Notes: generated from the sequence alone by a model not told the origin. DNA of 64,000 nucleotides from JBAXTE01 sp963556065 (GCA_963556065.3 CAUVYH020000027.1:62001-126000); one strand, 5' to 3'; shown: positions 54,945 through 63,495, counted from the stretch's first letter. Numbers and translations are program-made.

Positions 54945-55160
54945 TTGCGGAGAAATTTTCGATCCACCACCACCGAAGCTTGAGCGGGCTACAAACCTTG
55001 AATGCCCACTGAAACCTTTATTGCTGCTATACTTTGCTGATTCCGCCAATTGGCGGAAACCGCTGTGTACCAGAGTCGCTTGGTTTTACACTGAGCGAAG
55101 TTGAAGTGTGCGCTCCGTTAGTTTACCTGGCAGGGCGGGCTACTCGATTGTGGGCTGGAA
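54945..55160. repeat. 216-bp dispersed repeat, copy 2
   Basis: Second copy of the repeat at 50278-50493, same length and orientation, about 4.7 kb away. It lies between the HTH/ImmA-IrrE gene and the lipoprotein gene that ends at 55210. Confidence 0.75.
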
Positions 55161-55209
55161 TTTTCATTTCTGTTTCGGTCATATTTAGAATTTCCTTTCA
55201 GTGTTTTCT

Positions 55210-55587
55210 TTATTCTGTTGTAAACTCTATAATTTCGCCATATACAATCACATCTTTTATTATGACATACGCTCGTACATAATAAGTTGTTTTTGAATCT
55301 AATCCTTTCATTTCTACAGTAAAATTTCCAGCTTCTCCACAATATCTTTCTGAATAATCTGATTCTACAACTGGAAGAATATTGGGGATTGTATTCCACA
55401 CTACACCACACATTTGATAAGTAATATATTCAGCTTTATCAATTTGCACATAGCCATTACATACAGCGGTAGAAGTTGTTATATCGCTAATTTCCAATGT
55501 TAATATTGTTCCGCTAATGGTTTCTTTTTCACAACCCGAGTGTGACAACAACAATAATAATAATAATAATAAAATTGATCTATTCAT
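55210..55587 (-). CDS. Small lipoprotein with fibronectin III-like domain
   Basis: 125 residues from the ATG at 55587. The signal is unusual: MNRSI followed by nine Leu, then SHSGC (lipobox Cys near position 20). The Leu run is coded by a TTA triplet repeat (about 55547-55572). The rest is one all-beta domain (LEISDITTSTAVCNGYVQ, GNFTVEMKGLDSKTTYYVRAYVI) like FN3 modules of Bacteroidota surface lipoproteins. An upstream ATG at 55638 would overlap the preceding gene. It follows the secreted motif protein at 55593 by 5 nt, so it likely belongs to the same operon. Confidence 0.7.
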   Translation of the reverse strand: MNRSILLLLLLLLLSHSGCEKETISGTILTLEISDITTSTAVCNGYVQIDKAEYITYQMCGVVWNTIPNILPVVESDYSERYCGEAGNFTVEMKGLDSKTTYYVRAYVIIKDVIVYGEIIEFTTE

Positions 55588-55592
55588 AATAA

Positions 55593-56633
55593 TTATGGTT
55601 TCTTTTTTAGTACTCTTCCAATAGATAATATTGAGCATGATGCACGTATTGTAGGTGTAATAGACTTTATCAATGGTATATAAGTAATTCCCACACCCAA
55701 ACTACCATATATACCTACTACTTGATCCTCTATATATTCTGAGTAATCTTCTATTCCTGCCAATAACGAAATTCCCAATACATTTTTATTATGGATTATA
55801 AAATTTACATTGTTTTCAAATATTGCATAACTATAATTACTTATCGAACTAACAGCAATACCACAATATATAAATTTGTAAGGAAAATATTTTGCTGTAA
55901 CTGATGCATACAACCCATTACTCTCATTTTTATAATATGAACCAAAGGAATATCCAGCTTGTGCATTCCATCCCCAACCCATCACATTGCCATGTCTACC
56001 AAAAAATTCACCACCTATTGCACTTTGGCTTGTATTTGTTCCGTAGAAGCCACTATAAACACAACCAATAAAACTACACCCCCAATACCCATTATATGGC
56101 CTTGTTTGCCAAGTAGGTCTATCTTTCTTCATTCTATGTTTTTTTGCGACTGGCAAAGATGTTGGCATTTTCTGAATTATTATTTTCTCATATAAATATT
56201 GATTCGTACTTTGTAAATTTATTACCCGATTTTGTAAAGATAAATTTTGTCGTTTCAATGAATCAATCTCTTTATCTTTCATCGTTATTCTTTTTTCCAT
56301 TTCTGCTTGAAGAATAACATTATTGTTCTGTATTTCTTTTGTAAGGTTTTCTATAATCCCCGTCAATTGTTTTGTTACACTCATGGCAATATCATAAGAC
56401 AATTTTTTACTATCTTCATCGCTTATTTTCCATTCGTAAACATTTTTAATGTTGTTATATATTTTATTTATTGTAACGTTTCCTTTGGGTGTAGAGATAA
56501 TAATTGCATCATTTCCCACTTCTTTAATGTTTATATTTCCAATACCGCTGTTGCTATTTGATTGAGCAAAAACGGTATGAGATATTAATACACACACATA
56601 AATAAGTATTGTTTTTACAAATTGAGATTTCAT
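55593..56633 (-). CDS. Secreted protein: shared GNINI/GNV motif, coiled coil and C-terminal barrel-like domain
   Basis: 346 residues. Signal peptide 1-23 (ends HTVFAQ). Directly after it comes the motif at residues 32-56 (GNINI, AIIIS, GNV.IN). Residues about 85-155 are a coiled coil (NNNVILQAEMEKRITMKDKE). From about 180 there are alternating strands (GFYGTNTSQSAIGGEFFG, WGWNAQAGYSFGSYY, GLYASVTAKYFP, VVGIYGSLGVGITYI), a barrel-like end. I predict the motif faces the periplasm and the C-terminal part sits in the outer membrane. It overlaps the upstream 90-residue gene by 4 nt. Its function is not recognised. Confidence 0.7.
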   Translation of the reverse strand: MKSQFVKTILIYVCVLISHTVFAQSNSNSGIGNINIKEVGNDAIIISTPKGNVTINKIYNNIKNVYEWKISDEDSKKLSYDIAMSVTKQLTGIIENLTKEIQNNNVILQAEMEKRITMKDKEIDSLKRQNLSLQNRVINLQSTNQYLYEKIIIQKMPTSLPVAKKHRMKKDRPTWQTRPYNGYWGCSFIGCVYSGFYGTNTSQSAIGGEFFGRHGNVMGWGWNAQAGYSFGSYYKNESNGLYASVTAKYFPYKFIYCGIAVSSISNYSYAIFENNVNFIIHNKNVLGISLLAGIEDYSEYIEDQVVGIYGSLGVGITYIPLIKSITPTIRASCSILSIGRVLKKKP

Positions 56634-56902
56634 TTTTGGCTACTATTAGTTGATTGATTTATTTCAACATTTCCATTTGGTTGAGATATAATAATTGCAT
56701 TATCACCAGTGGAATCAATGTTTATATTTCCATCTCCAACATTAATGTTCCCTTTTCTAGTTGTGTCTTGATGTTGTTTTTCACACTTCAATAAATTTTT
56801 AAGGTTGATACCTGTGAACTGCAAAATTAATGCAAGAAGACCGATTAATCCTATAAACCCTGCACTACCAATTATAGACCAAATTGTTTTTTTCTTATTC
56901 AT
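56630..56902 (-). CDS. Small inner-membrane protein with the same C-terminal motif
   Basis: 90 residues: a Lys-rich start (MNKKK), one transmembrane helix (residues about 7-31), a short linker with one Cys, and a C-terminal tail. Residues 58-82 are the motif: GNINI, then a Gly/Asp turn, AIIIS, and GNVEIN. Over 25 aligned positions 17 are identical to residues 32-56 of the secreted neighbour, without gaps. Charge distribution puts the N-terminus in the cytoplasm and the motif outside. Translationally coupled to the secreted protein (4-nt overlap). Function unknown. Confidence 0.7.
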   Translation of the reverse strand: MNKKKTIWSIIGSAGFIGLIGLLALILQFTGINLKNLLKCEKQHQDTTRKGNINVGDGNINIDSTGDNAIIISQPNGNVEINQSTNSSQK

Positions 56903-56995
56903 AAAATCAAAAATTAATTATCCAATTCAAAATTATTACTCTCTACAATGTGCTGTCATGTCATAGCATATGGTCTTTGTTAGCAACAGATATTT

Positions 56996-57961
56996 TTAGA
57001 ATGGCAATCCATCATCTTCGGGTTTGTCATCTTCTTTATAAACCACATAATCTTCTTTCCAGTCTGATTTCTTAATAAATTTTAAACGACCCTCTTCGTC
57101 AAATAATAATTTAGAAATTTTTATTATTATAGATTTTCTTTTTGTGTCTTTCTCCCAATTATAATATTCATCAACTTCAAGGAAGTTTTGTAATTCATCT
57201 TTTTTAAATCCCCTTGCACCTAGTAACTCATTCAAGTCCGTAACGCCCTCGATATAAAAATTATATGGGATACTTAATAATGTCCTAAGGGTCTCTACTA
57301 ATGTATGGTTAATCGTTAATATTCTATTAATTTCTTCGGTTTGCCCCTTATTTTCCTCGCTCAAATAATTTACTAACTTGTTTAGTGTTTGAGCAGTTTT
57401 CTCAAGATTGGAAATAATACTTATCTCTTTAATTCTTGTTTGCTCTTCTAAAAACCGCTGAAACAAACCTGCAAATTGCTCCTTTAAGTACCTTGTGATA
57501 TCATTTGCTGTCTCAAATCCTTTAATATTGTTATTAGCACTTAAACCCTTAATTTCTTCAATAAATTTATAAATTCTTATGTCATCAACATATCGGAATT
57601 TAGTATTATTGTCTTTATTCAACAAATATGTTTCGTACTCTGCCAATACATTTTTTTCAATGAAGATATAGATTTGTTTCCCTTCTTTAAGTGCTGTTTT
57701 TAACTCAATTTGAGAAATTGAAGAAGTGTTCCTTTTTGATTCAGAGCCAAATCTACCTCCTATTATTGAAATTAAAATATCAATATTCTTAATTTCTTTA
57801 TAACAATATTCTTCCAACGCATCATCTTTTCCATATGGAATATCGCCTTCTTCATTTCTCACAGGTTCATACCCCAAGTTCTCAATAAACATGTCAATGT
57901 CTGCACGAACCTGTTTTAAATCGTAAAATGTTGAACTTAAAAATACTCTTGGTTTTGCCAT
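56996..57961 (-). CDS. DUF4062 (TIR/STIR-like) protein with SSB-like C-terminal tail
   Basis: 321 residues. The N-terminal DUF4062 domain (KPRVFLSSTFYDLKQVRADI, IDILISIIGGRFGSES, SISQIELKTALKEGKQIYIFI; about residues 1-120) belongs to the TIR-like group found at the front of prokaryotic immune proteins. A helical part (about 160-240) and a C-terminal small domain (LLGARGFKKDELQNFLEVDEYY) follow. The last residues KPEDDGLPF resemble the acidic C-terminal tip of Bacteroidota single-stranded-DNA-binding proteins, which docks partner proteins. It is 93 nt upstream of the small membrane protein gene. No nucleotide-binding NTPase is present. Role in defence is inference. Confidence 0.82.
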   Translation of the reverse strand: MAKPRVFLSSTFYDLKQVRADIDMFIENLGYEPVRNEEGDIPYGKDDALEEYCYKEIKNIDILISIIGGRFGSESKRNTSSISQIELKTALKEGKQIYIFIEKNVLAEYETYLLNKDNNTKFRYVDDIRIYKFIEEIKGLSANNNIKGFETANDITRYLKEQFAGLFQRFLEEQTRIKEISIISNLEKTAQTLNKLVNYLSEENKGQTEEINRILTINHTLVETLRTLLSIPYNFYIEGVTDLNELLGARGFKKDELQNFLEVDEYYNWEKDTKRKSIIIKISKLLFDEEGRLKFIKKSDWKEDYVVYKEDDKPEDDGLPF

Positions 57962-58118
57962 GGTCTATGTTTTTTATATTTACATCCAACGTAGGAAACT
58001 ACATACAGGGGAGGATTGCAGGCGATTTCCTGCCAAGCCGAGCGACGGATTGAGCGAAAAGATTCACATCTAAAACCACCGCTGCCGCACTTGACGGGTA
58101 GCTGATTAACAGCTGTGT
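57962..58118. other. Intergenic element of 157 bp with short hairpins
   Basis: It contains GTAG-GAAA-CTAC, CAGGCGAT-TTCCTG-like palindromes and, on the minus strand, CTACGTTGGATG about 20 nt before the DUF4062 start. No coding potential. It is GC-richer than the genes on both sides, which marks it as a separate inserted or conserved unit. Confidence 0.45.
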
Positions 58119-58991
58119 TTATATTATTTCAATCGTTGTTTTAATTTTGTTTTTTTTGTAATTCGATTTGTCCTTTAAAATATTTTCATATACAGAATCG
58201 TGAAAATCAGTCCGATAATTGAGACTAATTATTTTACGTGTCGTGTTATTTTTGCAGTCGATATATTTTATTAATAATTTCATTTGATATGAAAATAGTA
58301 GTAATCTATTCCATGCGATATTTTCTTTTACGTCGGATATTTTATTCATCCAGTTGTCAAATGGATTAAAATGAGATTTGAATTCTATGTTTGTATTATA
58401 TTTCTCAATAAACTCGGATTGAGAGATGATTGCAGATTTAATTATAGTTTTATTCTCATCAACATTTGCAAGCATTGAATCAACAATAAAATTAATTTCG
58501 TAAGCAGGAATTGCACCTCCAATATCATATAATGTTTTTAAATCAGAGATTTCTTTGAAGTGAAAAGATGAACATAATGATTTATGAACATCAAAAAAAA
58601 GTATTATGAATTTTCTATATCTTTTGGGTTGTTTGATGAATTTATTCAGTGCATTTTCTTGTAGAATTCTCATCCAACAAAAATATTGGCATATGGCGTA
58701 ATAAAAACTAAGTTTTGAATTATTGTTATTATGAAAAAAACTTCCTTCTCTGTTTTTAATTGTAAAGTCTAACCTATTATCTACATGCTTGGCTGATAAC
58801 AATAACTTGTGAAGATAATTTTGAAATTCAGTATTTGTTTCTCTGAATGAAGATAATTTAAAAGGTACAAAATTCTCAAAGAATATTTTGAAAGTAGCTC
58901 CGATAAAACCACCAAGGATAGTTGAAATGAAAAACCATATTAGTGAATTTTCTTCAAAAGATTTTAAGATTAAATGCTTTAATTCTTCCAT
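58119..58991 (-). CDS. Hypothetical single-pass membrane protein
   Basis: 290 residues. A transmembrane segment near the N-terminus (LIWFFISTILGGFIGATF, residues about 18-40) is followed by an all-alpha cytoplasmic part rich in Lys, Asn and aromatic residues (YYAICQYFCWMRILQ, KYRKFIILFFDVHKSLC). No domain is recognised, and there is no signal peptide. It is 36 nt downstream of the DUF4365-like gene on the same strand and probably forms a two-gene unit with it. Membrane effectors of this shape are common in phage defence pairs (inference). Confidence 0.55.
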   Translation of the reverse strand: MEELKHLILKSFEENSLIWFFISTILGGFIGATFKIFFENFVPFKLSSFRETNTEFQNYLHKLLLSAKHVDNRLDFTIKNREGSFFHNNNNSKLSFYYAICQYFCWMRILQENALNKFIKQPKRYRKFIILFFDVHKSLCSSFHFKEISDLKTLYDIGGAIPAYEINFIVDSMLANVDENKTIIKSAIISQSEFIEKYNTNIEFKSHFNPFDNWMNKISDVKENIAWNRLLLFSYQMKLLIKYIDCKNNTTRKIISLNYRTDFHDSVYENILKDKSNYKKNKIKTTIEII

Positions 58992-59027
58992 CGGTTTTTT
59001 TAAAATATAGCTGTTGGCAGCTGGGTT

Positions 59028-60887
59028 TTAATATCTAGTGAATTTAAAAATACTAGTCTCATCACTGAATGGTTTTAAATGCTCCTGCAATCTATTTTTA
59101 AGTGTGTCGAATAAATAGTCTTGTAAAGGAATGTCATGATAAACATTGTCAAGCATACTAGATGAGGATGAGATTAGCTGGTATTCATTAGATTCTATTT
59201 TTATTTTTTCTTTCCATCCTGTTCCCCATTGTATTGGAGACTCATCAGTACCGAATAGATACACATCGATTCGCTGTTCACTTGCGTCTGTTAAGTTTCT
59301 TAAATAGAACATTTCTATTCCTGGTCCATCTCGATATTCTGTGGCTGATTCATTAATTTTTAGATTTATAATGAGGCGGTTAAAGTTTGAGAAAAATTGG
59401 ATCTTGTTTTTAATATAATTGAAGTACTCATCAATGAAAGTCTCGTATGATTTTAGAAGGTTCTTAAAAATTGACTCAACCATGCTTTTTACTTCATTTC
59501 CTCTATAAGCCTGCCAAATAAAATAGCTTTGTTTATTAGGATAGTTTTTTAATGGATACGGTCTTTTAATTTTATTATGCCCCGCATGTTTCAAATGGTT
59601 TATGAGTATTTGTAGATAATTTAGGTTAAAGTCTTTTGAAGAAATCAAGATTTTTAGATTTGATTCAAATCCATTTGAAAGTTTTTGACGTGTTTCATTA
59701 GATCTACGTGAGATTTCATCTGGCATGACCCGCCATCGAAAAAAATCTAGATCAACAACAATTTTTCCTTTTGTATGCTGAGATGACTGCATCGTTTCAC
59801 AGAAAGCAGGAAAAAAAACTTTTAGGCCATATTCCAAATCTGGAATGGAATATTCTAGTGCATTATTTTCTAATCCAATTACTGCTTGATTCTTGTCGAT
59901 AAAATAGAATAAGTATTCAATTGCGATATTTGTATCAATAGGTAGAATGATTCTATCATCAACTAGCTTTTTCAAATCGTCAATCACATACTTATAGGCA
60001 TATTCCAACGGGCGTTTTTTAATCGGGTTTTCTTTATAGTGACCAACGTAATTAAGAAAATCCCTATTCGAATATGCTTCAATGTGGTTTATTTCTTTAA
60101 TCTGAATATCATTTGCAGTATACATTATTGGATAAAGTGAATACTGAAGTGATTTTTCTGAATAATCAGAATATGCAATACCAAACTTCCAATATTCTTT
60201 ATAAAAGATGTCCTTGACTATTGAAAAATCTTTGTTCAGTAATTCATCATAATAATCTAAGAAAAGATGAATTTCTTTGAATTCATTACGCTCTATTCCT
60301 AAAGCAGGATTTGATATTTTCTTTAAGGCATCGTGTTGGGTGCGAATTTTTTCAAGTTCCTTTTCTATTTGTGAATAGTTAATGATTCGGGTTTGATAAT
60401 CTTTGAGGATAATTTTCCAATTATCTAAATATTCTGTGTCATTTTTTGCAATGAGGTTTTCTTTTGGAATATCTACATTGATTGATTTTCCTTTTAGCTT
60501 TTTTGATAGTCCTTCAAGAAGATTTCGACTAATATGAACCCAATAAGCAACCTCTGATTTCACATTTACAACTACTAATAGAACTGGGAGTATGCTTTCT
60601 TCACAATATGAAAGGAACTCTTTGTTACATTGATATTTAGGCTTGCTGTGATTTTTTTTCTCAAGTATTTTTACTTGAATATCTATTTTACCTATTGGAA
60701 TTTGGCTTTCAGTTACTAACTCGAAAATGCCATCAGTATTTGGTATTTTGTCTAAGATATTAAGGTCAAACTTGACTCTATTCTTGTTCAGGATGTGAAT
60801 TAGAGTAACTACAGAATCGTATTCAGGTGTACTAGTCCTAGGATATGATGCTGGATTTGAATCGATTATTTTTTTACTTGTACTCAT
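59028..60887 (-). CDS. DUF4365-like nuclease-domain protein, large
   Basis: 619 residues. The N-terminal domain (about 10-150) has the pattern NTDGIFELV, then GKIDIQVKILEKK and LPVLLVVVNVKSEVAYWVHIS, matching DUF4365, a predicted PD-(D/E)xK nuclease (Asp in TDG, Gln-Val-Lys core). The remaining 450 residues are a mostly helical region of unknown type with a late beta part (GPGIEMFYLRNLTDASEQRI). Length is much greater than stand-alone DUF4365 proteins, so the C-terminal portion may be a sensor. It starts the accessory block on the side of the hydrogenase genes. Confidence 0.65.
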   Translation of the reverse strand: MSTSKKIIDSNPASYPRTSTPEYDSVVTLIHILNKNRVKFDLNILDKIPNTDGIFELVTESQIPIGKIDIQVKILEKKNHSKPKYQCNKEFLSYCEESILPVLLVVVNVKSEVAYWVHISRNLLEGLSKKLKGKSINVDIPKENLIAKNDTEYLDNWKIILKDYQTRIINYSQIEKELEKIRTQHDALKKISNPALGIERNEFKEIHLFLDYYDELLNKDFSIVKDIFYKEYWKFGIAYSDYSEKSLQYSLYPIMYTANDIQIKEINHIEAYSNRDFLNYVGHYKENPIKKRPLEYAYKYVIDDLKKLVDDRIILPIDTNIAIEYLFYFIDKNQAVIGLENNALEYSIPDLEYGLKVFFPAFCETMQSSQHTKGKIVVDLDFFRWRVMPDEISRRSNETRQKLSNGFESNLKILISSKDFNLNYLQILINHLKHAGHNKIKRPYPLKNYPNKQSYFIWQAYRGNEVKSMVESIFKNLLKSYETFIDEYFNYIKNKIQFFSNFNRLIINLKINESATEYRDGPGIEMFYLRNLTDASEQRIDVYLFGTDESPIQWGTGWKEKIKIESNEYQLISSSSSMLDNVYHDIPLQDYLFDTLKNRLQEHLKPFSDETSIFKFTRY

Positions 60888-61550
60888 CTTTTATTTTGCT
60901 GCCAACTAGTTTATAGGTCTGACGATGCCAAACCTATACGCCCAATTTTCAGTGAGTAGGCCGGATATACATCAGGCTTAATATAAATTACGTAGATGCC
61001 TATTTCAAAAATACTATTACAAACCATCAAACGGAGATTTTATTTTTTTGCAAACATAATTTTCCGAAATTGGAATAATTCTGTTCTTTTTCCCTTTGGT
61101 TGCTTCTTCCACTTTGCAAACCTAAAACTACTTTAAAGCAAATCCGGTTTAGTCTCATTTATACATCTATTTCTATTTATTTTATTATTTGTTTATAAAA
61201 AATATTGTTGCAGCTAAAAACCAAAAACAATACTCATTTCATCACAAAATCAAGGATAAAACTGATTTTATGATTATGGAAATTGCTTATGGTGAATAAG
61301 AACAACGGAATTTTTTTGCAAAAAAAGTAAAAAAATAAATACGATAATAAATATTAACAAAATAAATTTGAAAAAGCAAAACCACCGGTCGGCATTTATT
61401 ATTTGCGTATGATATGATTTTTTAAATTTAACGAGATCAGATGCTCAAAAATGGAAAAAAATATTAACTTTGCACGTAATAAATCTGAGGAAAGAATCTG
61501 TTTTCTTTTCGACGAAGCAAAAATTAATCATCTTATCCAAAAGTAATCTG
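60888..61550. other. Intergenic region with promoter for the hydrogenase-maturation genes
   Basis: Near the left end, on the plus strand, TATAGGT and ACCTATA form a hairpin (about 60914-60940) next to CTGCCAAC. The rest is AT-rich without a gene. TAACTTTG at 61465-61472 is identical in form to the tRNA-Thr -7 box and lies 78 nt before the regulator start, but its -33 position lacks TTTG. Confidence 0.5.
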
Positions 61551-61832
61551 ATGGAACAGAGAATAGGAACAATTACAATTCTTGTCAGGGGCAAAGAGTC
61601 CGTCCCGACAATTAATACCTTGCTTTCCGAATACAGCGAAATTATTCTTGCTAGGCAAGGGCTTCCGATTGCATCCCGAAATATCAGCGTGATTTCTCTC
61701 ATCATTGAAGGCTCTACAGAGTCGGTCAGTGCGCTTACAGGTAAGATAGGACGTTTAAAAAATGTTGAAGTCAAATCTGTACTCACAAAAAATAGAGAGG
61801 AACATAATCATGAACACGAGCGAACGGAATAA
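61551..61832 (+). CDS. TM1266-type iron-only hydrogenase system regulator
   Basis: 93 residues from the ATG at 61551 (MEQRIGTITILVRGKES). It is a single ACT/NikR-C-like ferredoxin fold (VPTINTLLSEYSEIILARQGL, VISLIIEGSTESVSALTGKIGRLKNVEVKSVL) as in Thermotoga TM1266, a family consistently placed with hydE/hydF/hydG. The DNA-binding helix of NikR is absent, so it may act with a partner. The tail is His/Glu rich (EEHNHEHERTE), which could bind metal. It overlaps hydG by 23 nt, so the two are coupled. Confidence 0.9.
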   Translation: MEQRIGTITILVRGKESVPTINTLLSEYSEIILARQGLPIASRNISVISLIIEGSTESVSALTGKIGRLKNVEVKSVLTKNREEHNHEHERTE

Positions 61833-63216
61833 GGTTTTTATCGATAGAGATAAACTTTATTCACTGATTGAAGGAAAAATTCCGGACACAAATGCCGTAA
61901 ACGAAATCCTGAACAAAGCACTGAAACTTAAAGGCCTTGGGCTTGAAGATGTGGCAACCCTGTTGCGCGTTATCGATCCGGACACCATCCGGAAAATTAT
62001 GGAAACGGCCCACACCGTGAAAGAGGAAATTTACGGCAAACGGTTGGTGCTGTTTGCCCCCATTTATACCGGCAATGTTTGCGTGAACAACTGCACCTAT
62101 TGCTCTTTTAGGCGCGATAACAAGCTCATTAAACGGAAAGTGCTTACGATGAGTGAAATAGCCGAAGAAACCAGCTTCCTCTTGCGCCAAGGGCATAAAC
62201 GGGCTTTACTGATTTGCGGCGAAAGCAAACGCAATGATACCGATTATATGGTAGAGGCCATTAGAACAACTTACGCGGTAAAAGAAAAAGGGGGCCGTGA
62301 TTATATGCGCCGGATCAATGTGGAATTGGCTCCGATGGAAGCGGAAGACTTTGCAAAGCTTAAAGCCGAAAAAATCGGCACGTATGTCTGTTTTCAGGAG
62401 ACCTACGATCCCGTTTTATATCGCAAATTTCATCCGGAAGACACCCAAAAAGGCGATTACGAATATCGGCTTACCGTGATGGACCGTGCGATGGAAGGCG
62501 GAATTAACGATGTCGGCATTGGAGCCTTGCTCGGGTTGATCGACTATCGGTTTGAAGTGTTGGCGATGATGGAACATGCCGCACACCTCGAACGCGCATT
62601 TGGCTGCGGTCCGCACACCGTGAGCGTTCCGCGAATCGAATACGCTGTGGGAGCACCTCACTCCGAAAATATTCCTGCAAAAGTCAGCGACGACGATTTT
62701 AAGAAGATTGTGGCCATTATTCGAATCGCCCTGCCTTATACCGGAATTATTTTAAGCACCCGCGAAAACAATGCGATGCGCGATGAACTGATCCGTTACG
62801 GAGTAAGCCAGATTTCGGCCGGATCGCACACCAACCCCGGTTCTTACTCGCACGAGGAGGAACAGGCCGGAAGCCAGTTTACACTGGGTGATCATCGCAC
62901 ACTCGACGAGATGATCGGTTCGCTGTCCGATGCCGGGTTTATTCCGTCGTTTTGCACCGGATGCTACCGCAACGGACGGGTGGGTCAAGACTTTATGGAT
63001 TTGGCCAAACCCGGCCTAATTAAACAGTATTGCATGCCGAATGCTCTATTTACGTTTAATGAATATCTCGAAGATTTTGCCACTCCTGAAACCAAGCATA
63101 AAGGGAAAGAGCTGATCAAAAAACTGGTCAATGAAGTGGATAACAGTAGTTTAAAAACCAAAATAGCAGATCAAATTCAGGCCATAGATAAAGGACAACG
63201 AGATATTTATTTCTAA
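61810..63216 (+). CDS. hydG: [FeFe]-hydrogenase maturation protein HydG
   Basis: 468-residue radical SAM tyrosine lyase that makes the CO and CN ligands and the iron synthon for the H-cluster. The radical SAM site is Cys91-x3-Cys95-x2-Cys98 (CVNNCTYC). The second cluster site typical of HydG and absent from ThiH is Cys382-x2-Cys385-x22-Cys408 (CTGCYRNG ... YC). Start ATG 61810 overlaps the regulator end. Length is standard. HydE, HydF and the hydrogenase itself are not in this window. Confidence 0.96.
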   Translation: MNTSERNKVFIDRDKLYSLIEGKIPDTNAVNEILNKALKLKGLGLEDVATLLRVIDPDTIRKIMETAHTVKEEIYGKRLVLFAPIYTGNVCVNNCTYCSFRRDNKLIKRKVLTMSEIAEETSFLLRQGHKRALLICGESKRNDTDYMVEAIRTTYAVKEKGGRDYMRRINVELAPMEAEDFAKLKAEKIGTYVCFQETYDPVLYRKFHPEDTQKGDYEYRLTVMDRAMEGGINDVGIGALLGLIDYRFEVLAMMEHAAHLERAFGCGPHTVSVPRIEYAVGAPHSENIPAKVSDDDFKKIVAIIRIALPYTGIILSTRENNAMRDELIRYGVSQISAGSHTNPGSYSHEEEQAGSQFTLGDHRTLDEMIGSLSDAGFIPSFCTGCYRNGRVGQDFMDLAKPGLIKQYCMPNALFTFNEYLEDFATPETKHKGKELIKKLVNEVDNSSLKTKIADQIQAIDKGQRDIYF

Positions 63217-63246
63217 CTTTTAAATCTGCATGAATTTTAAAATAGG

Positions 63247-63277
63247 GGCTGTTCTAAAGTGATGATTTAGAGCAGCC
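63247..63277 (+). terminator. Hairpin after hydG
   Basis: GGCTGTTCTAAA (63247-63258) pairs with TTTAGAGCAGCC (63266-63277), one G-T pair, 7-nt loop, 30 nt after the stop. It lacks a strong U tract, so termination is probable rather than certain. 63278-63495 holds no recognised gene. Confidence 0.65.
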
Positions 63278-63495
63278 TCATTGCTTTCTATCTTACAAAT
63301 CATAACTTGAATTAGATATCAATACATTACTAAACGGATAAATATTGTCGATGGCAACTTTCAGTTCAATCGTTTAGTGATATAATACCGTTATTGGGTG
63401 ATGCTTTTATTCCCTATAGCGATTTTATTTTTAAAGAAAACTTGCTTTGTCCTAACTTTACAATTAATATTATAATTAATAAAAGTGGATAGCGC

